Shown here: in pieces, positions 8,151 through 16,466 of the stretch
How the letters are laid out: each line of letters starts with the position of its first letter
How positions within the stretch are numbered: the first letter of the stretch is position 1
Made by a program: the position numbers and the translations under genes
Source: Streptomyces cellulosae
GTDB lineage: Bacteria > Actinomycetota > Actinomycetes > Streptomycetales > Streptomycetaceae
DNA: 64,000 bases
Direction of reading: 5' to 3'
NCBI RefSeq assembly: GCF_000721105.1
Contig: NZ_JOEV01000020.1
Coordinates: 69,527-133,526 of the forward strand
Notes under the pieces: model-generated
Told to the model about the DNA's origin: nothing
Databases searched by the model: none
What the model saw: only the letters and a program-made list of their open reading frames with translations

Positions 8151-8744
8151 ATGCCACTTCGGGTCACGTTCGTCGCCGCCGCGCGCAGCTCCCCGCTGCT
8201 CGCGGAACGCTTCGATGACGACCGTCCGCTGGACCAGGCCGGATGGGACGACGTGCAGCGGGTCGCCCACGACCTGATCCCGCTCGCGGCGGCCGAGTTG
8301 CGTTACTGCTCGCCGACCCCGCGCAGCCGCGTCACCGGGGAGGCGCTCGGCTATGCGCCGCTCGTGCAACTCGCCCTGCGGGACTGCGACATGGGGCGCT
8401 GGCGGGGACTGACGCTCGGTGAGGCGATGGCGCGGGAACCGGCGGCCGTGGATGCCTGGCTCGCCGACCCGCGGGCCACCCCGCACGGCGGTGAGTCGCT
8501 GGCCGCCTTCATCGCCCGGGTCGGCGACTGGCTCGACACCCGGCCCTTCGAGGAGGGCGGCCGGATCGTCGCCGTGGCCGAGCCCTCCGTGATCCGCGCC
8601 GCCCTGGTCCACGTGCTCAAGGCGCCGCCCTCCACCTACTGGAACATCGATGTGCGGCCCCTGTCGACGACCGCCGTCACCGGCCGGGCCGGGCGCTGGA
8701 ACCTCCGCTTCGACGGTGTGATCGCTCAGCCCTCGCGGACGTAG
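8151..8744 (+). CDS. Histidine-phosphatase-fold protein lacking both catalytic histidines
   Basis: 197-residue protein with the layout of the phosphoglycerate-mutase/histidine-phosphatase superfamily: an N-terminal strand, PLDQAGWDDVQRVA, RYCSPTPRSRVTGEALG, DCDMGRWRGLTLGEAM, PHGGESLAAFIARVGDWLD and IVAVAEPSVIRAALVHVL. In place of the catalytic RHG motif stands VAAARSSP, and in place of the second catalytic His (usually THxxVIR) stands AEPSVIR. It is probably not a phosphatase of normal chemistry; related Streptomyces proteins are often found beside cobalt/cobalamin genes, but none is adjacent here. Its 3' end overlaps the converging gene by 19 bases. Confidence 0.7.
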   Translation: MPLRVTFVAAARSSPLLAERFDDDRPLDQAGWDDVQRVAHDLIPLAAAELRYCSPTPRSRVTGEALGYAPLVQLALRDCDMGRWRGLTLGEAMAREPAAVDAWLADPRATPHGGESLAAFIARVGDWLDTRPFEEGGRIVAVAEPSVIRAALVHVLKAPPSTYWNIDVRPLSTTAVTGRAGRWNLRFDGVIAQPSRT

Positions 8745-9169
8745 TCCGTGGTCAGCACGAGATCCTTGGCGGGGCCGCGCACCCGCCACACCGTCCGCCA
8801 GCGGTCCGCGGACCGGACGGTGAACTCACCGCGGTAGAGGTCGGCCGAGCAGGGATGGTCGGCGACATGATGTCCGCTCCTCAGGTCCAGGTCGTGGAAG
8901 GGGCGGCCGTCGGCGAAGCGCACGTCCACGGTGGGCGGTGTGCTCCCCGGCAGGAAGCGCAGGGTGCGCTCGGCGGGGCGCGGCACGCCCTGCCATACGA
9001 ACGTGCCGGATTCCCGGTGCAGCAACCCGCCGCCGTCCAGCGGGCTGAAAAGGGTCGTCCCGGAGAACTCCCCTTCCGCGCCGCTCGCCAGATCCCGCAC
9101 CGAGCGTTCCACTCGCCAGCCCCCCGCGAGGTATCCCAGTACGTCCGGTACTGGCCAGAACTCGCCCAT
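8726..9169 (-). CDS. DUF6314 family protein
   Basis: 147-residue protein of the DUF6314 type: WPVPDVLGYLAGGWRVERSV at the N-terminus (allowing one residue either side), TLFSPLDGGGLLHRESGTFVW, RTLRFLPG and a C-terminal lipocalin-like beta pattern ending RGPAKDLVLTTDYVRE. The function is unknown; the fold is probably a small beta barrel. ATG 9169 has an AGGAG site about nine bases upstream. It is divergent from the arabinofuranosidase gene. Confidence 0.75.
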   Translation of the reverse strand: MGEFWPVPDVLGYLAGGWRVERSVRDLASGAEGEFSGTTLFSPLDGGGLLHRESGTFVWQGVPRPAERTLRFLPGSTPPTVDVRFADGRPFHDLDLRSGHHVADHPCSADLYRGEFTVRSADRWRTVWRVRGPAKDLVLTTDYVREG

Positions 9170-9209
9170 CCCGTCCCGCTCCTCGTCCCATCCGTTGCTG
9201 CACGCCCCA

Positions 9210-9276
9210 TTGACGCTTTCCCGCCCCCTCTCTATCTTGCCGTTCGAAGTGCTGATCATTGTCCGACATTTCGAAC
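9210..9276 (+). promoter_or_regulatory. Promoter and operator of the GH51 gene
   Basis: TTGACG at 9210-9215 and TATCTT at 9233-9238, 17 bases apart, form a near-consensus vegetative promoter reading into the arabinofuranosidase gene. Directly after the -10 box lies an inverted repeat with arms GTTCGAAG (9242-9249) and TTTCGAAC (9269-9276) around a central TGATCA, well placed for a repressor at the transcription start. A sugar-responsive LacI or GntR protein is the usual partner of such sites; its gene is not in the neighbourhood. Confidence 0.6.
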
Positions 9277-9326
9277 CAGCAGGCCATCGGAACAGTCGCA
9301 CCTCCCATTCGAGCCGCGGAGTATCC

Positions 9327-11813
9327 ATGTCACGCAGTACCCGCACCCGCTGGAGACTCGGTCTCACGGCCACCGCCTTCCTGGTGGCGGCCGGCCTGGT
9401 CACGGCACCCGCCCACGCCGAGGACGTCACCGACTACGCGATCACCGTCGAACCCGCGGCCAAGGGCGCGAAGATCGACGACACGATGTACGGCGTCTTC
9501 TTCGAGGACATCAACCGGGCCGCCGACGGCGGGCTGTACGCCGAGCTCGTGCAGAACCGGTCCTTCGAGTACTCCACCGCCGACAACACCTCGTACACCC
9601 CGCTCACCTCCTGGACGGTCGACGGCTCCGCGCAGGTCGTCGACGACGACGGCCGGCTCAACGAGCGCAACCGCAACTACCTGGCCCTGGCGGCCGGTTC
9701 GTCCGTCAGCAACGCCGGCTACAACACCGGCATCCATGTGGAGGCGGGCAAGAAGTACGACTTCTCGGTCTGGGCCCGCGCCACCGGCGGCACGGCCCTC
9801 ACGGTCTCGTTGCGGGACGCCGACGGCACCCTGGCCACCGCCCGCAAGGTGGCCGTGGGCAAGAGCGGCTGGGGCAAGTACACCGCCACCCTCACCGCGT
9901 CCCGCACCAGCTCCACCGGCCGCCTCTCCGTGGCCTCCTCGGCCGGCGCTGCCCTGGACATGGTCTCGCTCTTCCCGCGCGACACCTACAGGAACGAACC
10001 CAACGGCCTGCGCAAGGACCTCGCCGAGAAGGTCGCCGCCCTGCACCCGGGCTTCGTGCGCTTCCCCGGCGGCTGCCTGGTCAACACCGGCTCCATGGCG
10101 GACTACAGCGCGGCCTCCGGATACCAGCGCAAGCGCTCCTACCAGTGGAAGGACACCATCGGCCCGGTCGAGCAGCGGGCGACGAACGCCAACTTCTGGG
10201 GATACAACCAGAGTTACGGCCTCGGCTACTACGAGTACTTCCGCTTCGCCGAGGACATCGGCGCGATGCCGCTGCCCGTCGTACCGGCCCTGGTGACCGG
10301 CTGCGGGCAGAACCAGGCCGTCGACGACGAGGCGCTGCTCAAGCGGCACATCCAGGACACCCTTGATCTCATCGAGTTCGCCAACGGCCCGGTGACCTCC
10401 ACGTGGGGCAAGGTACGGGCGCGGATGGGCCACCCCAGGCCCTTCCACCTCACCCACCTCGAGGTCGGCAACGAGGAGAACCTCCCCAAGGAGTTCTTCG
10501 CCCGCTTCACACAGTTCCGGGCCGCCATCGAGGCCGAGTACCCCGGCATCACGGTCATCTCCAACTCCGGCCCGGACGACTCCGGTTCGACCTTCGACAC
10601 GGCCTGGAAGCTCAACCGGGACGCCGAGGTCGACATGGTCGACGAGCACTACTACAACAGCCCGCAGTGGTTCCTGCAGAACAACGACCGCTACGACTCC
10701 TACGACAGGAACGGCCCCAAGGTCTTCCTCGGCGAGTACGCCTCCCAGGGCAACGCCTTCAAGAACGGCCTCGCCGAAGCCGCGTACATGACCGGCCTGG
10801 AACGCAACGCGGACGTCGTCAAGCTCGCCTCCTACGCGCCGCTGTTCGCCAACGAGGACTCCGTGCAGTGGCGGCCCGACCTGGTGTGGTTCAACAACCA
10901 CGCCGCCTGGAACTCCGCCAACTACGAGGTCCAGAAGCTGTTCATGAACAACGTCGGCGACCGGGTGGTGCCCTCCGCGGCCACCGGCACCCCGTCACTG
11001 CTCGGCCCGATCACCGGGGCCGTCGGCCTGTCGACGTGGGCGACGAGTGCGGCGTACGACGACGTGTCGGTCACCGGCGCCGACGGGAAGACGCTGCTCA
11101 CCGACGACTTCTCCCAGGACGCCTCGAAGTGGACGCACACCGGCGGCGGCAGCTGGAGCGTGCAGGACGGCCAGTACGTCCAGACCGACACCGCCGCCGA
11201 GAACACCATGGTCCAGGCCGGTGACCCGTCCTGGCACGACTACGACCTGCACGTGAAGGCCACCAAGAAGTCCGGCAAGGAGGGCTTCCTCGTCGCCTTC
11301 GGCGTCAAGGACACCGGCAACTTCTACTGGTGGAACCTGGGCGGCTGGAACAACACCCAGTCCGCCGTCGAACAGGCCGTGGACGGCGGCAAGTCGACGC
11401 TGATCTCCAAGGCCGGGTCCGTCGAGACGGGCCGCGCCTACGACATCGACATCAAGGTGCGTGGCCGCCAGGTCACCCTCTACCTCGACGGCAAGGAGTG
11501 GGACAGCTTCACCGACGACAAGCCGGCCGAGCTGTTCCGGCAGGTCGTCACCCAGGACAAGAAGAGCGGTGACCTGATCGTCAAGGTGGTCAACGCCCAG
11601 TCCTCGGCGGCCCGTACGGCGATCGACCTGGGCGGCGCGAAGGTCGCGTCGAAGGCCCGGGTGACGACCCTGGCGGCCGCGCCCGACGCGGTGAACACCG
11701 AGACGGACACGGCGGTCGCCCCGGTGACGTCCACCTTCCCGGGGGTGGCCAAGAAGTTCACGTACATCTTCCCGGCGAACTCGATCACCTTCCTGCGGAT
11801 CAAGCAGAGGTAG
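9327..11813 (+). CDS. Secreted alpha-L-arabinofuranosidase, GH51
   Basis: 828-residue exported GH51 enzyme expected to release arabinofuranose from arabinoxylan or arabinan outside the cell. An Ala-rich Sec-type signal ends in APAHA near residue 31. Then MYGVFFEDINRAADGGLYAE (start of the catalytic barrel), a CBM-like jelly-roll insert (about residues 100-205), GFVRFPGGC, the acid/base motif LEVGNEEN near residue 380 and the nucleophile motif VFLGEYAS near residue 470. A concanavalin-like module (DDFSQDASKW onward, about 590-730) sits before the final beta-sandwich. Length matches large multi-domain GH51 enzymes of Streptomyces. GGAG precedes the ATG. Confidence 0.9.
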   Translation: MSRSTRTRWRLGLTATAFLVAAGLVTAPAHAEDVTDYAITVEPAAKGAKIDDTMYGVFFEDINRAADGGLYAELVQNRSFEYSTADNTSYTPLTSWTVDGSAQVVDDDGRLNERNRNYLALAAGSSVSNAGYNTGIHVEAGKKYDFSVWARATGGTALTVSLRDADGTLATARKVAVGKSGWGKYTATLTASRTSSTGRLSVASSAGAALDMVSLFPRDTYRNEPNGLRKDLAEKVAALHPGFVRFPGGCLVNTGSMADYSAASGYQRKRSYQWKDTIGPVEQRATNANFWGYNQSYGLGYYEYFRFAEDIGAMPLPVVPALVTGCGQNQAVDDEALLKRHIQDTLDLIEFANGPVTSTWGKVRARMGHPRPFHLTHLEVGNEENLPKEFFARFTQFRAAIEAEYPGITVISNSGPDDSGSTFDTAWKLNRDAEVDMVDEHYYNSPQWFLQNNDRYDSYDRNGPKVFLGEYASQGNAFKNGLAEAAYMTGLERNADVVKLASYAPLFANEDSVQWRPDLVWFNNHAAWNSANYEVQKLFMNNVGDRVVPSAATGTPSLLGPITGAVGLSTWATSAAYDDVSVTGADGKTLLTDDFSQDASKWTHTGGGSWSVQDGQYVQTDTAAENTMVQAGDPSWHDYDLHVKATKKSGKEGFLVAFGVKDTGNFYWWNLGGWNNTQSAVEQAVDGGKSTLISKAGSVETGRAYDIDIKVRGRQVTLYLDGKEWDSFTDDKPAELFRQVVTQDKKSGDLIVKVVNAQSSAARTAIDLGGAKVASKARVTTLAAAPDAVNTETDTAVAPVTSTFPGVAKKFTYIFPANSITFLRIKQR

Positions 11814-11819
11814 CCGGAG

Positions 11820-11860
11820 CTCCCGTGGGCCGCTGCCATGACGGTGGCGGCCCGCGGGAG
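11820..11860. terminator. Terminator between GH51 and KAS III-like genes
   Basis: A 14-bp inverted repeat with one mismatch: the left arm at 11820-11833 is CTCCCGTGGGCCGC, the right arm at 11847-11860 is GCGGCCCGCGGGAG. It starts seven bases after the GH51 stop codon, 80 bases from the stop of the converging KAS III-like gene, and can serve both. Confidence 0.65.
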
Positions 11861-11940
11861 GCGATCACCGGGCGAAGCGGCTCCGGGCCGTGCGCACGCC
11901 TTCGGCCAGCATGTCCACCTCGACCGACCCCACCGCCGGC

Positions 11941-12978
11941 TCAGGCACCCGGACCGCGGGAGACCAGCAGGGCGGACCAGGTGAAGCCGGCGCCCGCACT
12001 GATCACCACGGCGTACTCGCCGGGATCGAGGAAGTCGCCGCGGATCAGGTCCTGCAGGCTGGCTGTCGTGTCGCCCGCGCCCAGGTGGCCGGTGTCCCTG
12101 CCGAAGTCCAGGAGCTCCGCCCGCAGTGTCGCCGCCAGGGCGGGGCGGTAGGCGAAGTCCAGGGTCTTGCGGCCCAGCCGGGGCATCACCACACAGCGCA
12201 GCCGCGGATCGTCCGGGGTCAGGTCGCCCTCGGCCAGACAGCCGAGCACCACGTGCTCCAGTCGGGCGCGGCTGATCTTGGCGAAGGTCTCCATCCCCCC
12301 TTCGGCCAGGAAGGCCTTCTTCGTGCGGCGGATATCGACGTGCGAACTCAGCGAGAGCGGCGCCGGGCTGAACGGGTCAGAACCCCGGTGCATGCGTTCC
12401 AGCTCCACCGCGGCAACCGTGCTGATCGAGTGCAGCACCAGGTCGGCCGGGCGGGTGTCGAGCGGGTGCACCAGCAGGGCCGTGGCGCCGTCGCCGTAGG
12501 CGATGCCGTAGTCGGCGCGCCAGCGCTGGAATCCCGGCTCGACGAAACGGTCGCCGGTGGTGACCATGGCGCAGTCCGTGGTGGGGTCCGCCAGGAGACG
12601 GGCGACCGCCATGTCGATGGCCATGGCGCCGCCGTTGCACACCTGCTGGATTCCCAGAGGCAGGGCACGGGACAGGCGCAGCCGATCCGCGATGAAATGG
12701 CCCGGTGACCAGAGGTCGTGGCCCTGGTAGTGAATCCAGGAATGCAGCAGGAGACCGACCGATTCGTGCGGCGTACCGGTCACCGCCAGTGCGGCCCGGC
12801 CGGCGTGCACGGCCATCTCCGGGCCGGAGAGTGAGGACACCGGAAGGCCGCTGTGTCCGAGTTCGTTGGCGGTTTCCGCGTCGATGAGTCCATTCCGCAC
12901 CGCTTCGTCGGTGGAACAGATACCTTCGGGCGTCCAGAGCGCCGGACCGGACAGACCTATGGGCCGCGCCACGCGCAT
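11941..12978 (-). CDS. KAS III-like protein with altered triad (cluster paralogue A)
   Basis: 345-residue thiolase-fold protein of the ketoacyl-ACP synthase III family. The nucleophile Cys is kept in QQVCNGGAMAID, but the usual His motif (VPHQAN) aligns with VMPRLGRKTL, and the usual Asn (GNTS) aligns with an Asp in GAGDTTASL. Such Asp-for-Asn changes are known in acyl-transferring KAS III relatives such as CerJ. It closely resembles the second KAS III-like gene of the cluster (VLLHSWIHYQGHDLWS against VLHACVHHQGHDAWS). ATG 12978 is preferred: GGGGAA six bases upstream. It is the last gene of the leftward run and follows MarR after 37 bases. Confidence 0.8.
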   Translation of the reverse strand: MRVARPIGLSGPALWTPEGICSTDEAVRNGLIDAETANELGHSGLPVSSLSGPEMAVHAGRAALAVTGTPHESVGLLLHSWIHYQGHDLWSPGHFIADRLRLSRALPLGIQQVCNGGAMAIDMAVARLLADPTTDCAMVTTGDRFVEPGFQRWRADYGIAYGDGATALLVHPLDTRPADLVLHSISTVAAVELERMHRGSDPFSPAPLSLSSHVDIRRTKKAFLAEGGMETFAKISRARLEHVVLGCLAEGDLTPDDPRLRCVVMPRLGRKTLDFAYRPALAATLRAELLDFGRDTGHLGAGDTTASLQDLIRGDFLDPGEYAVVISAGAGFTWSALLVSRGPGA

Positions 12979-13015
12979 GAACACTTCCCCCGTTTTTCGT
13001 CAGCTGGGCTCTTGC

Positions 13016-13456
13016 TCAACTTTCAAGCGCTTTGACCGCGCGCTCGAGGTAATCCCGGAAATGACTGAGTTCCGCCGCCGTGAACGAGTCGGTAAGCACC
13101 TGCTCCACGCCCAGCGCGGCCTGGTCCGCCTTCTTCAGTACCGTCCGCCCCGTGCGGGTGAGGCGGGTCACCAGAACTTTTTGGTGCAGGTCCGACGGCG
13201 TCCGTTCGATCAAACCCTTGCCCACCAGATTGGACAAGACGGTGGACATGGTCTGCGGAGTGACCTGACATTCGCGCGCGAGCTGAGCCGCCGACATCTC
13301 ACTGAATTGCGAGAGCGTGTAGAGCGCCACGTACTGCGGCACGGTCAGCTCGAATTCACGCAGCACCTGCGATTTGCGGCTGATCAAGGCCTGTTCGGCG
13401 CGCTTGATCACATGCCCCAGACGACTGACCTCACCGTCGGTCGTTTTCTTGACCAT
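13016..13456 (-). CDS. MarR-family regulator
   Basis: 146-residue winged-helix regulator. LTVPQYVALYTLSQFSEMS, then AAQLARECQVTPQTMSTVLS is the recognition region, followed by LVGKGLIERTPSDLHQKV and the wing VLVTRLTRTGRTVL, all MarR hallmarks. MarR proteins bind palindromes as dimers and respond to small ligands, so it may sense the cluster product or a precursor. ATG 13456 has GAGAGGA upstream. It is 37 bases before the KAS III-like gene and probably co-transcribed with it. Confidence 0.9.
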   Translation of the reverse strand: MVKKTTDGEVSRLGHVIKRAEQALISRKSQVLREFELTVPQYVALYTLSQFSEMSAAQLARECQVTPQTMSTVLSNLVGKGLIERTPSDLHQKVLVTRLTRTGRTVLKKADQAALGVEQVLTDSFTAAELSHFRDYLERAVKALES

Positions 13457-13546
13457 GCGCCATCCTCTCAGTTGCATCAGTACTCTTCCATGAATCAGAG
13501 ATCGATGTCAAAGGTCGGGGTGCGTCGGGGCGGCCCGGCAAAGGAA

Positions 13547-13580
13547 ACCGGGCTCCGTCCAGTACTGGACGGAGCCCGGT
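13547..13580 (-). terminator. Perfect 17-bp palindromic terminator after the thioesterase
   Basis: Positions 13547-13580 are fully self-complementary (arms ACCGGGCTCCGTCCAGT and its complement). On the leftward strand it is followed by TTTCCTTT, so it should act as an intrinsic terminator for the SARP-thioesterase unit, 18 bases past the thioesterase stop. It separates that unit from the MarR gene, which must then have its own promoter in 13457-13546. Confidence 0.8.
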
Positions 13581-13597
13581 CTCGGGGGCGGCGGGCA

Positions 13598-14053
13598 TCA
13601 GGCGACGCGCGATGCCCGCACCCGTCTCCGAGCCCTGCTCACGGCGCACGTCAACCGGGCCGAGCAGGTGCGGCGGCCGCGGTCGTCGGTGATGACGATG
13701 TCGTACGTGGCGCTGTTCGTGCCCCGGTGCTGCGGTGTGCAGGTACCCGTCAGCAGGCCGTCGCGCGCGCCTCGATGGTGGGTACAGGACAGCTCCGTGC
13801 CGACGGCCATACCGCCGGGGCCGGCGTACAGCATGGCGGCCACAGAGCCGAGAGTCTCAACGAGCACGGCGTTGGCGCCGCCGTGGACAAGGCCGATGGG
13901 CTGGCGGTTGCCGGCCACCGGCATGGTGCCGATCACCAGGTCGGGTTCCAGGGTCACCAGCTCGATGCCGAGCCGTGAGACCAACTGCTCGTCGACGTAG
14001 TCGGGCAGCACCTCGTAGGGGCCCAGGCGCGGCAGTGGGTTCTTCGCGGTCAA
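13598..14053 (-). CDS. PaaI-type hotdog thioesterase
   Basis: 151-residue single hotdog domain. The hallmark GLVHGGANAVLVETLGSVAA (residues about 54-73) has the HGG turn and the acidic residue on the central helix used by PaaI/YbaW-type acyl-CoA or acyl-ACP thioesterases. In this cluster it could release the finished acyl chain. The start appears to be TTG at 14053, since GAGAGGA lies eight bases upstream and no other start occurs before the domain. It lies 24 bases after the SARP gene. Confidence 0.8.
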   Translation of the reverse strand: MTAKNPLPRLGPYEVLPDYVDEQLVSRLGIELVTLEPDLVIGTMPVAGNRQPIGLVHGGANAVLVETLGSVAAMLYAGPGGMAVGTELSCTHHRGARDGLLTGTCTPQHRGTNSATYDIVITDDRGRRTCSARLTCAVSRARRRVRASRVA

Positions 14054-14077
14054 AACTCGGGTCCTCTCCTATCGGGA

Positions 14078-14890
14078 TCAGGCGGCGACGCCCGACCAGG
14101 CCGCGAGTCCGACCGTCCGCGGCAGGTGCAGCGACGCGTCGGAGCTGAGCACGGCCTGGTGGAGCTGCATGAGCGCCGGTGAGGGGTCGAGACCGAGCTC
14201 GTCCACCAGGCGCGCGCGCAGGTTCTGGAAGGTGATCAGCGCCTCCGGCCGACGTCCGCACCGGTACAGCGCGAGCATCAGATGTCCGTGCAGGTTCTCG
14301 TGCAGGGGGTACGCGGAGGTCAGCTCGACCAACTGGCTCACCACCTCGTGGTGGTCACCCAGACGGAGGGCCGCGACGACCCGGTGCTCATGGCAGCACA
14401 GGCGGCACTCCTCCAGACGTGCCACCTGGCCCTGAAGGATCCTCCCGGCCTCCACATTGGCCAAGGCCGGCCCGCGCCACATGGACAGCGCACGAGAAAT
14501 GAGGCGAAGCCCCTCCTCGTCGTCTCCGCTGCGTACCGCGGCTTTTCCCAGATTGCCGGTCTCGACGTATTCCAGAACGTCGAGCTGATCCGCGCCCACA
14601 TGGAGGGCATACCCGCCGGTCTCGGTGACAAGAATCTTCTCGGCCACCACATCGACTTCGACCTCTAATGCCGTGGCAAGGATTTTGCGCAATTGCCCCA
14701 CATAGGTCTGGATGGTGGTGGTGGCGGAGCGCGGCGGGTCGTCCCACAGTTCACGGGCGATGGATGTGATGGGAATCAGCTGGCCCGGATGTGTGGCCAG
14801 CAGGGCCAGGACCTGGCGCGGCTTGGGTGCGACCTGTACTGGTACGGAGTTCCTGTCCAGTATGGTGAGCGGCCCGAGAATGCTTATCAA
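14078..14890 (-). CDS. SARP-family transcriptional activator with TTA codon
   Basis: 270-residue Streptomyces antibiotic regulatory protein of the short, ActII-ORF4-like type. The N-terminal OmpR-like winged helix is ISILGPLTILDRNSVPVQ, KPRQVLALLATHPGQLI, TTTIQTYVGQLRKIL; the bacterial transcriptional activation domain follows (LGKAAVRSGDDEEGLRLISR onward, ending DELGLDPSPALMQLH). SARPs activate the cluster they lie in. A TTA codon at 14666-14668 predicts bldA control. I prefer a TTG start at 14890 after AAGGGGGA because SARPs start right at ISILGPL; an ATG at 14962 lacks a ribosome site. Confidence 0.9.
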   Translation of the reverse strand: MISILGPLTILDRNSVPVQVAPKPRQVLALLATHPGQLIPITSIARELWDDPPRSATTTIQTYVGQLRKILATALEVEVDVVAEKILVTETGGYALHVGADQLDVLEYVETGNLGKAAVRSGDDEEGLRLISRALSMWRGPALANVEAGRILQGQVARLEECRLCCHEHRVVAALRLGDHHEVVSQLVELTSAYPLHENLHGHLMLALYRCGRRPEALITFQNLRARLVDELGLDPSPALMQLHQAVLSSDASLHLPRTVGLAAWSGVAA

Positions 14891-15031
14891 GTTTCCCCCT
14901 TGCTTTCGAAGGGGGTGGTGGATGCACTCATGCGCGCGGGAAATATTCCCGATTTCAGGCATAACTGCGCCCTGCCTAACCCCCGAGCCGTCAACTTAGC
15001 ACGGCCGGGGGAAGGCCCCCTGTGGGGCACC

Positions 15032-15973
15032 TCACAGTGCGGGGTCAATCATGGGCAAAGGATCAATCGTGAGCACGATTTTCCCTCGCCCATGATTTGT
15101 CTGGAGAAGCCGGAGTGCCTCGTTCGCTTCTTCCAGGGGATATGTCCTCGTCACGGTGATCTTCACCGTCCCCGCCTCCACCATGGCCGCCAGCCGGCTC
15201 AAGTCGGTGCCGTCCGGACGGACGAACAGATGCCGTCCGCCGGCCTCCGGGGCCATGGGCGAGATGGAGGCCAGCCGGCCGCCGGGGGCCAGCAACTTCG
15301 GCGACAGCTCCAGGGTGTCGCCGCCCACGAGGTCCAGTACCGCGTCCACGCCCCCGGGTGCCAGGGCCCGCACCCGGTCGGCCAGGCCCTCGCCGTACGC
15401 GATCGGCTCGGCTCCGAGTGAGTGCAGGTACTCGTGGTTGCCCGCGCCGGCCGTGCCGATGATCCGGGCGCCAAACGCCTTCGCCACCTGGACCGCGACC
15501 GACCCCACGCCGCCCGCGGCGGCATGCACCAGCAGGGTGTCCCCCGATCCCACGCCCAGCAGACGGACGGCCTGATACGCCGTCATGCCGGCGGCGGGTA
15601 GCGCCGCGGCCTCCAGCCAGCTCAACCCGGTCGGCTTGAGCGCGAGTTCACGCGCGGGCACGGCGACGAGCTCGGCGTACGTGCCACGGCCCACGAAATC
15701 CTCGCGATGGTATGCGATGACCTCGTCGCCGACGGCGAACTCCGTCACGGATGTCCCGACCTGCTCGACTACGCCGGCGACGTCCCATCCGAGCACGAAC
15801 GGGAACCGCGCCTCGTAGCGGCCCTCCAGGGCGCCCCCGGCCGACTTCCAGTCCGCCGGGTTGACCCCGGTGGCCTTCTGTCGGACCAGTACCTGGTCGG
15901 GTCCCATCAGCGGTTCGGGCAGGTCCATCAGGCGTGGTTCGTCGCCGTAGCGATCGATGGCGATGGCTTTCAC
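15032..15973 (-). CDS. NADP-dependent MDR reductase (quinone-oxidoreductase-like)
   Basis: 313-residue medium-chain dehydrogenase/reductase without the structural zinc Cys cluster. The GroES-like half has ATGVNPADWKSAGG and FVLGWDVAGVV; the Rossmann half has VHAAAGGVGSVAVQVAKAFG and the terminal GKIVLTID. Such enzymes reduce C=C bonds of enones or enoyl thioesters, so it may be the enoyl reductase of the cluster, or a tailoring reductase. It ends 142 bases before the SARP gene and starts 41 bases after the PPOX gene, probably in one transcript with it. Confidence 0.85.
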   Translation of the reverse strand: MKAIAIDRYGDEPRLMDLPEPLMGPDQVLVRQKATGVNPADWKSAGGALEGRYEARFPFVLGWDVAGVVEQVGTSVTEFAVGDEVIAYHREDFVGRGTYAELVAVPARELALKPTGLSWLEAAALPAAGMTAYQAVRLLGVGSGDTLLVHAAAGGVGSVAVQVAKAFGARIIGTAGAGNHEYLHSLGAEPIAYGEGLADRVRALAPGGVDAVLDLVGGDTLELSPKLLAPGGRLASISPMAPEAGGRHLFVRPDGTDLSRLAAMVEAGTVKITVTRTYPLEEANEALRLLQTNHGRGKIVLTIDPLPMIDPAL

Positions 15974-16013
15974 GCGTCGGGGCGCCTTTCGCTCTGCGGA
16001 CGGTCGCTGCGGG

Positions 16014-16403
16014 TCACTGGTGGCTGGAGGAGTGCGGACGGATCACGTAGACGATCCGGTCGGGAGCGTCGGCGGGTGGGCCGTCCAGCTCCAGCCCGTA
16101 GCGTTCCGCGAGTTCGCTGAAGAACGCGCCCGTCGGGTCGGGGTCGATGCGCTCGACCGTGCCGCGCAGCTCCACGTACCGGTAGGGCTGGTCCGGGTCG
16201 TTGATGGAGACGGAGACCTCCGGATTCGCCTGTACGTTGCGGTACTTGTAGCGCGTGGTGGTGTTCGTGAAGCGGATGAACTCGCCGTCCCACGCGAACC
16301 ACATCGGGTTGACCTGGGGTCGGCCGTCGGGCCTGATCGTGGCCAGATGAGCGAAGAGCGGACGCTCCAGCAGATCCTCGTAGCCCTTCGGGACGATCGT
16401 CAT
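16014..16403 (-). CDS. F420/FMN-dependent PPOX-class oxidoreductase
   Basis: 129-residue split-barrel protein of the pyridoxamine-phosphate-oxidase superfamily, of the type usually annotated as F420-dependent. Seen: FAHLATIRPDGRPQVNPMWF, FTNTTTRYKYRNVQANPEVS and YRYVELRGTVERIDPDPTGA (all residues within the barrel). It could be a reductase acting on the cluster product. ATG 16403 has AAGGAG five bases upstream. The 63 bases separating it from the monooxygenase gene are AT-rich for this genome and may hold a secondary promoter. Confidence 0.8.
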   Translation of the reverse strand: MTIVPKGYEDLLERPLFAHLATIRPDGRPQVNPMWFAWDGEFIRFTNTTTRYKYRNVQANPEVSVSINDPDQPYRYVELRGTVERIDPDPTGAFFSELAERYGLELDGPPADAPDRIVYVIRPHSSSHQ

Positions 16404-16466
16404 GGTTCTCCTTCGATTCGGGGGCATCAGTTAAATGTCAATGTACTGATTCTTGACAGGGCAACA

